The notes: generated from the sequence alone by a model not told the origin. Counted from the first letter of the stretch, positions 1-8,963 are shown. The stretch: 64,000 bases of DNA from JAWCMQ01 sp039091255 (GCA_039091255.1 JAWCMQ010000003.1:1-64000), one strand, 5' to 3'. Made by a program: numbers and translations.

Positions 1-3000
1 GTTCTGCCAAGAGGTGAAGTTGACGGCGGTGACGTTGCTGCCGTAGTGCCAGATGTCCCATTGCGTGTTGTTCTGGGCAGTCACGTTTATCAGGGTGACA
101 TTGCTCGAGTACAACGCGATGCCAATCTCGCCGTTTGAATTGAAACTGCTGCGGTTGATCGTGACGTTATCCGAATATATGTATACCCCGTAATTGCTGT
201 TGCTGCCTGCCGAGCTGTTGAAAATCGTTATGTTGTGGCTATCCCCGGAAATGTAAATCCCATGCCTATTAAAATTGGCTGTGCTGTTTATGATGCGGAT
301 GTTCGGAGCGTAGGCAAATTCTATGCCATTACCGACGTTATACCTGGCGCTGACATTGATAAGCGTGACATTGCTGCTCTGGACGGTGATGCCCACCACG
401 CCGTAGTCAGTTGTCGCGTTTATAATCGTGCTGTTTGACCCTCCCCAGATATAAATGCCGTATTGGTTGCCTGTCGAGTTCACCGATGCGATGTACGTGT
501 GGTTTGTAAGGTAAATCAAAAGGCCATTGTTCTGGAACGTCGATGAGCCGTCTATCGTGACGTTCCTGATGGAAGACCTGCTCGCGTTGCACAGGATAAG
601 CTGGGAAACAACCTGGTTCTGGACGGTGACGTTGCTCTTATAGAAAAGTATCGGCCTGCCGCCGGAGCCTGTGAGGTTGGTTATGTTGTTGTTGCAGTCC
701 TCAGGCGACTGTGGCGATATGCCAAGGTCGAAATTCTCATTCTCCGAAGCCGTGGTGTTGACCACCGTCATGTTGCTCGATAATTGCAATGTGATGCCAT
801 GGAGGCCGCCGGAAAATGTGCTGTTCACCACCGTGTTGCTGAAGCTGTACAGAAAATGAATGCCATGCTGGTTTCCTGTCGAATTCACGGCGCTGATGTT
901 GGACCGGTTCGTGTGAAGCATGACAAGCCCGTTGTTTTTGAGCATTGGCGAGCCGTCTATCGTAACATTTTTGATGGAAGAGCCGCTTGCGTTGCACAGA
1001 ATGAGCTCCGAAACAACAAGGTTCTGGATGGACGCCGAAGCGTTGTAATATAGGATGGGCCTACCGCCTGAGCCTGTGAGGTTGGCAATATTAACTTTGC
1101 AGTAATCCGGCGTTTCGGCGTAAAATTGAAGGTCGTATCTGCTGTTTTCGGAGGCTGTGCTATTGATGACCGAAACGTTCAATGCGTTGTAGATATAGAA
1201 GCCATATAGATTGCCGCTAGCTGCGCTGCCATTGACAGTGATGTTGGAACACCCACTCAGGACAAGCCCAACGCCGTTGCTGCCAAATGTGTTGTTAGAA
1301 ACGATGCTGTTGGATACCGAACTTAAGATGGCGCCATATTGGCTATTGTTGGCCACCCGGTTGCCGGCGATTGTGGCGTTTACAGCATTTGACGCATAGA
1401 TGCCGTAAGTGTTGCTTTCCAAAGCGCTATTCAGCACCTTTCCGAAGCGTGCGTCGTTTTCGAAGTATGCGCCATAGTAGAAGTCCGTAATCACGCAGTT
1501 CTTTATCGTCACGTTGTCGTAGCCGCCCGTGTTGTTGATGCCGTAGCCGCTGCCTATGCCGTCTATCATGTGGCCGTTGCAGTCCAGCGTGACGTTGTGC
1601 GCAGAGATGTTCATGCAGGTGCCGGAGGCGTTGATTATGTCCGATGCTAGGTCGTAGGATGCTCCCGCGACGCTCAGATTTGCGCATCCGAAAATCGGGT
1701 TCGCAGACGCTCCTGCAGGGGCAAGCAGGCTAGAAGTCAGGCTTGTGATGTTGGCATAGACCACTTTCGCAGCGGTATTGACGCCATTCTCGCTCCAGAA
1801 CGTTTCATTCATCCAACCGCTGGCATTGTACTTCCACACGCGGAGCGTGGATTCGTTGACATTCGCTGACTGCACGTCGCTACTGGTGTACGAGAAGTTT
1901 ATGCTGAGCGAGCCTGTGGCATCGCTTATGTTTACGGCATAGCCAATTGCCTTATAAGCGCCAGGAAAGCCAAGCGGTATTTTGGACGAGTCCACGCCTT
2001 TTATGTACGCCGTATATGTCGGTGTGAAGGAAAGGCGATTCTGCAGCGATGTGGCGTTGATGAACGTCACGTTTCCGAATGAGCCAGAGACCTCGAAATC
2101 CCATTCCGCATTGTTCTGAGCGGTTACGTTGATGTAGGTGCTGTTTCTTTCGTTGCCGCTTAATATGCCGTTCTTGCCGTTGAAATTGGCGGTTACGTTT
2201 ACAGCAATCGTCCTGTTCGAATACGAAGAAAGGCCGTCTTCGCTGTTCGAATTTAGCGTGCTATTGGCGATGGTAAGATTGTTGCAGTTCGAGGCGTATA
2301 AGCCATAATAATTGTCAGATGAATTCAGCCCTGTTATGTTAGCGTTGTCCACCCCGACAAGCCGCAGCGCGTTGTTCTTGAGGCTGGACGAGCCTGCTAT
2401 GGTCACGTTGCGCAGCGATGAACCGTCAGCGTTACAGAGGATAATCTCTGAAGCGACTACATTCTGGAGGGACACTGCGCTGCTGTAAAAGAGTATAGGC
2501 CTGCCGCCGGAGCCTGTGAGGTTGGTTATATTATTCTGGCTGCAGTACGCCGGATTAGTGATGCTGACGGCCAAATCATATTCGCTGTTCTCTCTTGCCT
2601 TGTTGTCGCTCGTGATTGTTATGTTTGCAACGTTGCCTATTGATATACCATTCCGATTGTTGTCAAACGTGTTATTGATCAGTGTAACGTTTGAAGCGAC
2701 AATGTTCACCCCAGTGCCGCTGTTGGTGACTGTGTTGTTTATCAGTCTGGCGCTAGAAGAACCGATCGAAATCGCGATATTGTTGATGCCTTCGAACGTG
2801 TTGTTGATGACATCGCTAAAGTCGGCGAGTGTGCCGATTTGAAGACCTGCGGAACTGCCCAAGAATGCGTTGTTTTCAAATCTCGAGAAATAGGCTCTTG
2901 CCAGATAAATGTCCGCATTCGTGTTGCTTTCAAACGTGTTGTTTAAAATCGCAGTGTAATTTGAATATGAAGAGCTTGGCCCTATGAGCACGCCCCTATA

Positions 3001-4455
3001 GAAGTCTCTTATTCTGCAATTCTTAATTGTCGTGCCGATGACTGCGACAGTGTTTGAAACGCCGTAATCAGTGCCGCTGTCGTCACCATCTATCGTGTGG
3101 CCCTGGCAGTCAAGCGTAATGTTGTTGGCGGAGATAATCATGCAAGTGCCTACATGCTCTATGATGTCGGCTGTTAAGAGGTATGTCTCGCCAGCCACGT
3201 TGAGGGTCCCACAACTGGTGAGGTTCGTCGACAGTATTCCGAATCCGAGCGTGCCGAACTCGAATATTTCCGATTCACGGCCGACATGCAGGCGGAAGCG
3301 AGGGACGCTGCCGTTGACGAGCGTCACGTTCAGTGAGACTTCTTCGAGCGGGTCGGCTCGCTTGTGCGACAGCGAATACTCCACGTCGTCTATCTTCTCT
3401 ACCCACACGCGCTGCGCATCGGTTGCGTTGTGGTAGAAGCGCAGCATGAGCTCGCTGTCGGACAAGCTTATGAGCGTGAAGTAAACCTCGAAGGCGGGGT
3501 CGTCAGCCACCTTCTTTCCGATATCTTTCCCTTCTACGAACATGCTCTGACCTTTCGCAAACGCCATTCCTGCCAGCGCGGACTCGGGCGTCGGCGAGGG
3601 GGTCGGTGCAGGCGTTATTTCGGGTGTCGGGGTGGGTGTTTCTTCAGGCGTGGGCTCGACGGTTGCTTCGGGCGTAGGCTCAGGCGTCGCTTCGGGCGTC
3701 GGCGAGGGGGTCGGCGTGGCTTCCGGCGCTTCAGGCAAAGCGATTGCAATCGAGTATGAGATGCTTTCGAGCTCGAGCGTCGCGTTTGCGACTTCGAAAA
3801 CAAGGGTGTACGGGCCGCTGAATCCTGACATCGAGCATGTTTCCTTGCAGGCTTCATCGAATGCTATGGTTTGCAGCGGCTCTCCCTGCGCGGGTGGCTC
3901 GGTCGGCGGCTCAGGGGTCGGTTCAGGCTCATATGGCAGCTCGGGGGACTGCTCAGGCTCTTGCTCTGCTGGCGGTTCTTCCTCTGCGGCCGGCTGCTCA
4001 GGTTCGGGCTCGCTCGGCTCTACTTGCTGCAGACTGACGTGCGGCTTGGCCATCTCTTCCTGGAATTCGTCCACAGCGCGGCCGAGCGCGCTAAGGAAGT
4101 CACCCGTAGCAGAAAGTATGCTGCGCTTGGCTTCGTATACGAGATAAGTCGCAGCTCCGTTCGTTATGTATATGCGCGCATAGCCGCCTGCATCGAGCGT
4201 TGCGCGACCGCTCATAGCAATGCTGCGGAGCTCGCCTTCGGCTTGCGGCGACCAGCCATGCTCGTAATCCGAGGAAATCGTCAGCCTTAGCTCTTCGGTG
4301 AACTCCGAAATCTTGACGGTCGTGTAGCTTGTCGGGCTGATTAATGCGATGAACGCGACTGTGAGAGCAACGAACGCTGCAGCGGCGATGGGCCCGAGCT
4401 TCATCCCGCTCGTTCGCTTCGCATTTCGCTTTGAAGGCTTGTAGCTGTACCTCAT
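1..4455 (-). CDS. giant surface protein with two right-handed beta-helix domains (3' end beyond window)
   Basis: I checked every codon from the ATG at 4455 down to base 1 and found no stop: at least 1485 residues, continuing past the left edge. Order: short basic N-terminus; one hydrophobic anchor (about residues 19-41); acidic Pro/Glu linker (about 145-185); Pro-Thr-Glu repeat stalk (about 242-290); then two long beta-helix domains. Each opens with a cap motif of the type C-x-x-L..GTCM-I-S-A..TLDC-GH-IDG (about residues 413 and 923), followed by many N-rich rungs such as NNTF and NVTLIN. The segment ITNLTGSGGRPIL recurs three times. These features fit NosD/pectate-lyase-type parallel beta-helix proteins. 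Many N-x-S/T sequons suggest N-glycosylation. Likely an outward-facing adhesin or S-layer-associated protein; the partner is unknown. Translation is coupled to the upstream winged-helix gene through an ATGA overlap. Confidence 0.88.
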   Translation of the reverse strand, partial: MRYSYKPSKRNAKRTSGMKLGPIAAAAFVALTVAFIALISPTSYTTVKISEFTEELRLTISSDYEHGWSPQAEGELRSIAMSGRATLDAGGYARIYITNGAATYLVYEAKRSILSATGDFLSALGRAVDEFQEEMAKPHVSLQQVEPSEPEPEQPAAEEEPPAEQEPEQSPELPYEPEPTPEPPTEPPAQGEPLQTIAFDEACKETCSMSGFSGPYTLVFEVANATLELESISYSIAIALPEAPEATPTPSPTPEATPEPTPEATVEPTPEETPTPTPEITPAPTPSPTPESALAGMAFAKGQSMFVEGKDIGKKVADDPAFEVYFTLISLSDSELMLRFYHNATDAQRVWVEKIDDVEYSLSHKRADPLEEVSLNVTLVNGSVPRFRLHVGRESEIFEFGTLGFGILSTNLTSCGTLNVAGETYLLTADIIEHVGTCMIISANNITLDCQGHTIDGDDSGTDYGVSNTVAVIGTTIKNCRIRDFYRGVLIGPSSSYSNYTAILNNTFESNTNADIYLARAYFSRFENNAFLGSSAGLQIGTLADFSDVINNTFEGINNIAISIGSSSARLINNTVTNSGTGVNIVASNVTLINNTFDNNRNGISIGNVANITITSDNKARENSEYDLAVSITNPAYCSQNNITNLTGSGGRPILFYSSAVSLQNVVASEIILCNADGSSLRNVTIAGSSSLKNNALRLVGVDNANITGLNSSDNYYGLYASNCNNLTIANSTLNSNSEDGLSSYSNRTIAVNVTANFNGKNGILSGNERNSTYINVTAQNNAEWDFEVSGSFGNVTFINATSLQNRLSFTPTYTAYIKGVDSSKIPLGFPGAYKAIGYAVNISDATGSLSINFSYTSSDVQSANVNESTLRVWKYNASGWMNETFWSENGVNTAAKVVYANITSLTSSLLAPAGASANPIFGCANLSVAGASYDLASDIINASGTCMNISAHNVTLDCNGHMIDGIGSGYGINNTGGYDNVTIKNCVITDFYYGAYFENDARFGKVLNSALESNTYGIYASNAVNATIAGNRVANNSQYGAILSSVSNSIVSNNTFGSNGVGLVLSGCSNITVNGSAASGNLYGFYIYNALNVSVINSTASENSRYDLQFYAETPDYCKVNIANLTGSGGRPILYYNASASIQNLVVSELILCNASGSSIKNVTIDGSPMLKNNGLVMLHTNRSNISAVNSTGNQHGIHFLYSFSNTVVNSTFSGGLHGITLQLSSNMTVVNTTASENENFDLGISPQSPEDCNNNITNLTGSGGRPILFYKSNVTVQNQVVSQLILCNASRSSIRNVTIDGSSTFQNNGLLIYLTNHTYIASVNSTGNQYGIYIWGGSNSTIINATTDYGVVGITVQSSNVTLINVSARYNVGNGIEFAYAPNIRIINSTANFNRHGIYISGDSHNITIFNSSAGSNSNYGVYIYSDNVTINRSSFNSNGEIGIALYSSNVTLINVTAQNNTQWDIWHYGSNVTAVNFTSWQN

Positions 4456-4787
4456 GCTGCAACCATCCTTTTTTCGTCACGGTGCTCAGAGGCAGGGCCG
4501 GTCCACCATATCCTGTTGTCGTGGCGGGTCGCGATTTTTCCGGATGCCTCAAGGTAGGAAAGAATGACGCGATAGGTCTGATACATCACCTTGCGCGGAA
4601 GGCGCTGCCAGACCTGAAAGCGCGTGTAGCGGCCGCTGTTGGCAGCGATGAAATCCTCGACCATGAGGACGGTCTCGAGGCGCGGGCTTACGCCTGCGCG
4701 GCCGTTGGGCTTCGATCTCCCATTCGAGGGCACTTTGGCATCAGGAGGATTGTCCTCGCTTTCAGAATTTCCTAGTGGCAGGGCCAT
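4452..4787 (-). CDS. small winged-helix-like protein
   Basis: 111 residues with a polar N-terminal tail (about 35 residues) and a C-terminal module resembling a winged helix: helix TVLMVEDFIAA, helix QVWQRLP, a recognition-like helix YQTYRVILSYLEASGKI, then a wing ending in IWWTG. Its TGA overlaps the ATG of the giant beta-helix gene by four bases, so the two are almost certainly translated from one message. A role in controlling that surface gene is inference. No specific family is recognised. The start at 4787 is the first ATG; a later start is possible because the tail is low complexity. Confidence 0.6.
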   Translation of the reverse strand: MALPLGNSESEDNPPDAKVPSNGRSKPNGRAGVSPRLETVLMVEDFIAANSGRYTRFQVWQRLPRKVMYQTYRVILSYLEASGKIATRHDNRIWWTGPASEHRDEKRMVAA

Positions 4788-4938
4788 CGGCTATACCCAC
4801 TGTCGCGTTTGCCACAGAACCGCTGCGTCGCTATCATACGATTCCGTGTGTTATACGACTTGATATAATACAGATTGGCCGTAAATAAAGGTTGCGCTTG
4901 TGCCTTCACAGCACACGGCGAGCGCGCTTTGAAAAATC

Positions 4939-4946
4939 TATATAAA
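4939..4946 (+). promoter_or_regulatory. TATA box for the membrane protein at 4978
   Basis: TATATAAA preceded by an A-rich BRE-like stretch. Initiation about 25 bases on would fall near 4970, just before the GTG (4978) and ATG (4987) candidate starts, so the leader is very short. The interval 4788-4977 holds nothing else that I recognise. Confidence 0.6.
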
Positions 4947-4977
4947 CGGGCTGCGCGAATAATTAGAGCATCACGAA

Positions 4978-5502
4978 GTGACAGCAATGGACATCGAAAG
5001 CGTGCTTCTGGCGCTGAGGAACCTGGGGTTCTATGACTTTCTGCTGCCGTGGCTGTTCACGTTTGCGGTCGTTTACGGGCTCCTTGCAAACCTGAAGCTT
5101 TTCGGAGATAACACGAAAAAAATCGCGACAGCGCTCGCACTCGTGCTTGCATTCTTCGTGACCGGGTATTCGGGGCCTGCTCTCGCGGCGTTCTTCATAA
5201 GCATCTTTGGCGGGGCATCGATGCTCATCGCCGGCATACTCGTCATCGTCATATTCCTGGCGATGGTGGGCTTCGAGACGAAGGACATCAAAAAGACAGG
5301 CACGCTGGTGATACTCGTCGTTGTCGGCGTCATGCTGTGGCTGCTCTCGGTCGGCGCGGCGCGCGGCATCGGCTTCCTCCCGCTGCTGAGCCCTGACATA
5401 ATCGCGCTGATACTGGTGATGGTCGTAATCGTCGTCGCTGTCTGGGCCATCGTAAGGGAGCCGAAGAAAAGCGAAGGCGGAGGAGGCGGAAAGAGCGCCT
5501 AA
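4978..5502 (+). CDS. multi-TM membrane protein, DPANN-type paralog A
   Basis: About 174 residues with five or so hydrophobic segments. N-terminal block FLLPWLFTFAVVYGLLA, then a short charged loop (LFGDNTKK), ALVLAFFVTGY.GPALAAFF, and further helices; the C-terminus is polar and glycine-rich (GGGGG). The first 110 residues align by eye with the protein at 6409 (LLPW.F.F.V..GLLA...K..GD, FFV.G..GP.LA.FF...FG), so the two are paralogs, and the 6917 protein shows the same plan. I recall similar small membrane proteins as common in DPANN genomes without known function. Start GTG 4978 or ATG 4987; the second gives the more typical N-terminus. Confidence 0.72.
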   Translation: MTAMDIESVLLALRNLGFYDFLLPWLFTFAVVYGLLANLKLFGDNTKKIATALALVLAFFVTGYSGPALAAFFISIFGGASMLIAGILVIVIFLAMVGFETKDIKKTGTLVILVVVGVMLWLLSVGAARGIGFLPLLSPDIIALILVMVVIVVAVWAIVREPKKSEGGGGGKSA

Positions 5503-5558
5503 GCCCATATACAACGAATAAAAGGTTTTCTGCTCCAATCTGATAGCACGGCTAGAGC

Positions 5559-6356
5559 ATGATGAGCGGTAGAAAATTTGCTGAAGACATTTATTCTGCG
5601 ACCATGCGAGTGCTGCGCGGCATGGGCCTTGCGGCGAGCGGAGCCGGATTGTCGCTTTTGCTGGCAGGCTGCGGCGGATCGTCATCGCAGGCGCCTGCCA
5701 CAAACTATCGATTGTCCGTTCTTGACGAATACGACAACCCAATAGCTGGGGCTGAGGTGTCTGTTTACCGCGCGGACCAGAGCTATGACATCATGACGGA
5801 TGCCGGCGACCCAAAAACGCTGGTGCCGAAGGCTTCACCCGATGCTGTGACTCAAGGCGACGGAACCGCTATGCTAGCGCTCGAGGACGGGGTGAGCTAT
5901 GCCGTTGTGGTGAAAGCGCCAGGTTGCGTGACGGCAAGGCTTGCAGGCATCGATGCCAGCAAGCCAGGCCAAGAAGTCTGCTGCTATCCTGGAAATGACA
6001 TGAGCACTTACTTTTTCGGGCACACCGAAGGCAGCTATGGGGTAGGGGAACCGATTCAATGCCTGACCAAAGGCGTGAACGCATCGAACTCGTATGACAT
6101 GCAGGCGCTGCTGAAGGTCTACAAGGTCTTGCCAGGGCCCGACCTCCTTGTTTGGCCAGGCAACCAATCTGACCCTAATGACACGATAACCGCAGAAGGC
6201 GCAGGCCCTAACAAAGAGCCTTACGAAAACAACCCGTGGGCTATGGATTCCGTGCTGTTTTCAAATTATGGCCCTGGCACGTACAAGAGGGTGGCTTGCT
6301 GGATGGAAGGCGGAGAAAAGAGGCAGGATCTCGGAACATTCGAAATCCATCCGTAA
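5559..6356 (+). CDS. putative lipoprotein with a carboxypeptidase-regulatory-like domain
   Basis: 265 residues. A hydrophobic segment ends in a lipobox-like LLLAGCGGSSS at about residues 33-43, so the protein is probably exported and anchored through Cys38. The next segment, YRLSVLDEYDNPIAGAEVSVYRADQ...GDGTAMLALEDGVSYAVVVKAPG, is a beta-sandwich of the CarboxypepD_reg/Cna-B type. The C-terminal half carries several cysteines (CC, C, C) and no recognisable catalytic motif. It sits between the two paralogous membrane proteins in the same orientation, which suggests a common envelope role. MRVLRGMG at residue 16 is an alternative start that would give a more typical signal peptide length. Confidence 0.65.
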   Translation: MMSGRKFAEDIYSATMRVLRGMGLAASGAGLSLLLAGCGGSSSQAPATNYRLSVLDEYDNPIAGAEVSVYRADQSYDIMTDAGDPKTLVPKASPDAVTQGDGTAMLALEDGVSYAVVVKAPGCVTARLAGIDASKPGQEVCCYPGNDMSTYFFGHTEGSYGVGEPIQCLTKGVNASNSYDMQALLKVYKVLPGPDLLVWPGNQSDPNDTITAEGAGPNKEPYENNPWAMDSVLFSNYGPGTYKRVACWMEGGEKRQDLGTFEIHP

Positions 6357-6408
6357 AAGATGCCTGCTCGGCAATAAGCTTAAATTCCGGCGGAGCGAAT
6401 TCTGCTCT

Positions 6409-6873
6409 ATGAACCCATTTGAAGTGCTTGTGCATAACCTTAACGCGCTGGGATTCTTCGGATTCCTGCTGCCGTGGGTCTTCATTTTCGTCGTCGCGTT
6501 TGGGCTTCTCGCGAAGACAAAGGCACTCGGGGACGACATGCGCATAGCCGCGGTCGCTTCCATCGTGCTTGGTTTCTTCGTTGTCGGCTTCGGCGGGCCA
6601 TGGCTGGCGAGCTTCTTTGTGAATGTATTCGGCCTTGGGGCGGCTGTGCTGGCAGGCCTGCTGGTGCTCGTGCTTTTCATGGGCATGACCGGCATGGGGC
6701 TTGACCAGCTGGCGAAGAACAAGGCGGTTCTTGCTGTGCTCATCGGCATTGCGGTAATCGTGTTCGCAATCGCGGCCGGCGCGCTGAGCGCTGTCGTAAA
6801 CCAAACGACTATTGCGATAGTGCTCGTGCTGATTGTGATGGCTGTGGCAGTCGTGTTCATCGCGGGAAAGTAG
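6409..6873 (+). CDS. multi-TM membrane protein, DPANN-type paralog B
   Basis: 154 residues from ATG 6409; a longer reading from 6268 overlaps the lipoprotein gene and is not needed. Starts with an amphipathic segment, then FLLPWVFIFVVAFGLLAKTKALGDD, FFVVGFGGPWLASFFVNVFG, and three more hydrophobic helices, ending in a two-residue basic tail. Clearly paralogous to the 4978 protein. An AT-rich TTAAATT element at about 6379-6386 lies at TATA distance from the ATG. Function unknown; membrane location is secure. Confidence 0.72.
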   Translation: MNPFEVLVHNLNALGFFGFLLPWVFIFVVAFGLLAKTKALGDDMRIAAVASIVLGFFVVGFGGPWLASFFVNVFGLGAAVLAGLLVLVLFMGMTGMGLDQLAKNKAVLAVLIGIAVIVFAIAAGALSAVVNQTTIAIVLVLIVMAVAVVFIAGK

Positions 6874-6916
6874 GGCTGCCGCACCGCACTAAGCGCGCCT
6901 ACAGAATGCTAGATTT

Positions 6917-7414
6917 CTACCCGCCGCCTGCTGGAGCCGGTGCGGCTCCACCGCCGCTTCCACCCCAGACTTTGTATGCGGCCCAGAAAATGATTATTAT
7001 CGCGATTATTCCGATGATGTACACGATGTTCTCGGCTGCTACGCCGACAAAGCCGAACGATTGCATAATCTGAGGCCAGACGGCGCCCAGCACAACGAGG
7101 CATAGCGCAAGCCCGATGGCGGCGGGCACAGGCTCAGCCTTCCTGCCCTTCTTCTCCCCGAACAGAACCTCTCGGATGAACACAATGAAGAAGAGCACCG
7201 CCATGCCTGCGGCTGCCAGCGGCAGCACAATCGCCATAAATGCCACCAGCGGAGCATAGGTCGCTGCGAAGAAAGCTATGACCGCAGCCAGCACCGCTGA
7301 CGCGGCGCGAGACTTCAGCACATCGGAATACGCGAGCATCGCGAACGCTATCGCGAACAGGAACAAGAACGTGCTTGCGAACGGGATAAGGCCGGCGGTC
7401 ATCAAGTCTGGCAT
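6917..7414 (-). CDS. multi-TM membrane protein with Gly/Pro/Ala tail, paralog C
   Basis: 165 residues. LIPFASTFLFLFAIAFAMLAYSDVLKS, then AVIAFFAATYAPLVAFM and three further TM helices, a KKGRK loop, and a low-complexity C-terminus (GGSGGG, APAPAGGG). The N-terminal plan (PF/PW, F.F.IAF..L, short charged loop, AFF..TY.P) matches the plus-strand paralogs at 4978 and 6409. The start lies 3 bases after the stop of the 7418 gene, so they are co-transcribed. It is the last gene of the minus-strand operon that begins with the HEAGH peptidase. Confidence 0.7.
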   Translation of the reverse strand: MPDLMTAGLIPFASTFLFLFAIAFAMLAYSDVLKSRAASAVLAAVIAFFAATYAPLVAFMAIVLPLAAAGMAVLFFIVFIREVLFGEKKGRKAEPVPAAIGLALCLVVLGAVWPQIMQSFGFVGVAAENIVYIIGIIAIIIIFWAAYKVWGGSGGGAAPAPAGGG

Positions 7415-7417
7415 GGG

Positions 7418-8035
7418 CTACAGCCTCGGAAGGATGCGCATATGCTTCTCGAGCTCGCGCTTTTCGCGCTCCAGACGCGCGACTTCTTGCGCCCAAAAAG
7501 CCGCTTCAGGATCTGTTTTTGCAGCATGAGCTTGGGCAAGGCGTTCTTTTGCTCGCGCTAAATCATCTTCGACTTCTTTCAATCGGCGCTTCAGCTCAAA
7601 CCAGGAGGCTTGTGTCGCGCGCAGCGCTTCTGCAGGCATCCCCACTGGCGCCCCGGGTGCCGGAGCCGCGCCGCCACCGCCGCCCTCGCGCAACGTCGGT
7701 CGTCGGAAGTGGCGCAGCAAAAAGAAGAGCAGCCCGAGCACTATGATGAGGAAGAAGAAATACGGGCCTGCGATGTAGGCGAAAATCGGGTAATAGCCGG
7801 AAACTATTATGAACAGGTATGCGGCTATGCCGAACAGCAGGCGCATGCCGCGCCATGCAGGGCCCATGACGATGGACGTGGCAAAAAATATCACCATGAT
7901 TATGAAGACTGTGGGCACGAAGAAAAACAGCACCAGGTCGCGCACGAGCTCGCCCGTGAACGGCGCGCCGGGATACTCGTACATGCGCAGTATCTCGCGG
8001 AAAAGGAGCGAACCGACGTCGAGCCCGTTGACCAT
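7418..8035 (-). CDS. membrane protein with C-terminal coiled coil
   Basis: 205 residues from ATG 8035; the reading extended to 8272 would overlap the next gene upstream and is rejected. Four hydrophobic helices (about residues 28-115; FFFVPTVFIIMVIFF, LLFGIAAYLFIIV, YFFFLIIVLGLLFFLL) are followed by a Gly/Ala/Pro linker and a charged heptad-rich helix of about 60 residues (WFELKRRLKEVEDDLARAKERLAQA, EVARLEREKRELEKHM). A TATA-like TTTTTATT element at 8053-8063 would start transcription about at the ATG, so this pair may also have its own promoter. Function unknown; the coiled coil suggests a protein partner on one membrane face. Confidence 0.7.
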   Translation of the reverse strand: MVNGLDVGSLLFREILRMYEYPGAPFTGELVRDLVLFFFVPTVFIIMVIFFATSIVMGPAWRGMRLLFGIAAYLFIIVSGYYPIFAYIAGPYFFFLIIVLGLLFFLLRHFRRPTLREGGGGGAAPAPGAPVGMPAEALRATQASWFELKRRLKEVEDDLARAKERLAQAHAAKTDPEAAFWAQEVARLEREKRELEKHMRILPRL

Positions 8036-8075
8036 ACTATTAACCGCACTGGGCGGAATAAAAAGATTTGGAGAA

Positions 8076-8447
8076 CTATTCTGTTCTGTATCCGCTTGCG
8101 CGCAGTCCGCGCTCTGCGTAAGCTGCAAGCTCTGCGAGCTGGCGGTCATCGAGCCATAGCGCATACACCGGAAACGCGGCTTGGCCGTTGCCGCCTGCCT
8201 TGCTTTCGGGGACCTTCGGCTTCGGCGGCGCAGGCTTCTTGGGGTTGAAAAGGTTGTACAAAGCGTCCACAATCCAGCCGCAGATGTCGACCGGGAACGG
8301 AATCCTGCCAGCCTTTACTTTATTTGGCGCATCTCCCAGCGGCGAGCCCTTTATTATGGGCTCGTTGGGAGACGGGAAAATAGGATCGTCTTCGCAAAGG
8401 AACTGTCCCAAGTAGCTCAACGGGCCCACCCAATACTGCTTTGCCAT
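8076..8447 (-). CDS. proline-rich protein of unknown function
   Basis: 123 residues from ATG 8447. An AGGTG sequence overlapping the upstream stop, five bases before the ATG, makes this the likely start. Soluble-looking N-terminal half (YWVGPLSYLGQFLCEDD, PFPVDICGWIVDALYNLF), a proline/lysine linker (NPKKPAPPKPKVP), and a short C-terminal helix (DRQLAELAAYAERGLRA). No family recognised. It lies between the HEAGH peptidase and the coiled-coil membrane protein in one operon. Confidence 0.6.
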   Translation of the reverse strand: MAKQYWVGPLSYLGQFLCEDDPIFPSPNEPIIKGSPLGDAPNKVKAGRIPFPVDICGWIVDALYNLFNPKKPAPPKPKVPESKAGGNGQAAFPVYALWLDDRQLAELAAYAERGLRASGYRTE

Positions 8448-8455
8448 ATTCACAC

Positions 8456-8941
8456 CTATGCAGACTTTCTATAAGCCTTCAAATCTATTCCGAAATATTG
8501 CGCCGAGCGCAGGGCGCTTTGCAGGGCTTTCTCGAAAAACTCACGCTCCGCCTCGTTCGAGGCCGCTTTGCGGGCTTCGTCAAGCGCCTTTATCGCATAA
8601 AGCTGCGCTACGCGCTGGTCCATCGAGAGCCTGTGGCCTGCTTCGTGCGCAGCGACGGCTGCGCGGTCTTCCGGAGCCAGGTAATCCGCCACCATCGCAC
8701 GGCCGCCTATGTTGACCCCAGCGACATCGCCGTACTTTTCAAGCTCGTCTTTTGAAACTTCAGCTATCGGGATGCCGAGCGCACAGTAGAACTTGTCAAG
8801 GATGCTTTTTCCGGCTTTGTAGTTCGGAATAGAGCCTACTCTATCCAGCACGCCAAAGCTTTTTCCGTCCAGCACGGGCGCCAAATCCAATTCCTTGACG
8901 GCGTCAAGGAACTTTCGAATGCTTGCCATAACCCCACACAA
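8456..8941 (-). CDS. small HExxH zinc peptidase-like protein
   Basis: 161 residues (157 if started at ATG 8929). Motif AAVAAHEAGHRLSMD at about residues 96-110 contains HEAGH, the zincin HExxH signature; a third zinc ligand could come from the glutamate-rich helix near DEARKAASNEAEREFFEKAL. No TM segment or signal peptide, so it is probably cytoplasmic. It heads the minus-strand operon with the membrane proteins at 6917-8447. The upstream TATA box (8964-8975) fits a near-leaderless start. Processing of the neighbouring membrane proteins is a testable inference, not shown. Confidence 0.65.
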   Translation of the reverse strand: MCGVMASIRKFLDAVKELDLAPVLDGKSFGVLDRVGSIPNYKAGKSILDKFYCALGIPIAEVSKDELEKYGDVAGVNIGGRAMVADYLAPEDRAAVAAHEAGHRLSMDQRVAQLYAIKALDEARKAASNEAEREFFEKALQSALRSAQYFGIDLKAYRKSA

Positions 8942-8963
8942 AGCTAACTATAGGCGGCGGGGG

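Noticed and set aside
1..4455. CRISPR-like repeat array, because similar segments recur (ITNLTGSGGRPIL coding segments).
   Set aside because: Repeats are coding, irregularly spaced and diverged; they are internal repeats of the beta-helix protein.
4978..5742. Long minus-strand and other antisense ORFs opposite the membrane-protein genes (for example 4963-5742 and 6241-6884).
   Set aside because: Their Arg/His/Asp-rich or Ser/Thr-rich composition is that expected from the reverse strand of hydrophobic GC-rich genes, and they have no promoter.
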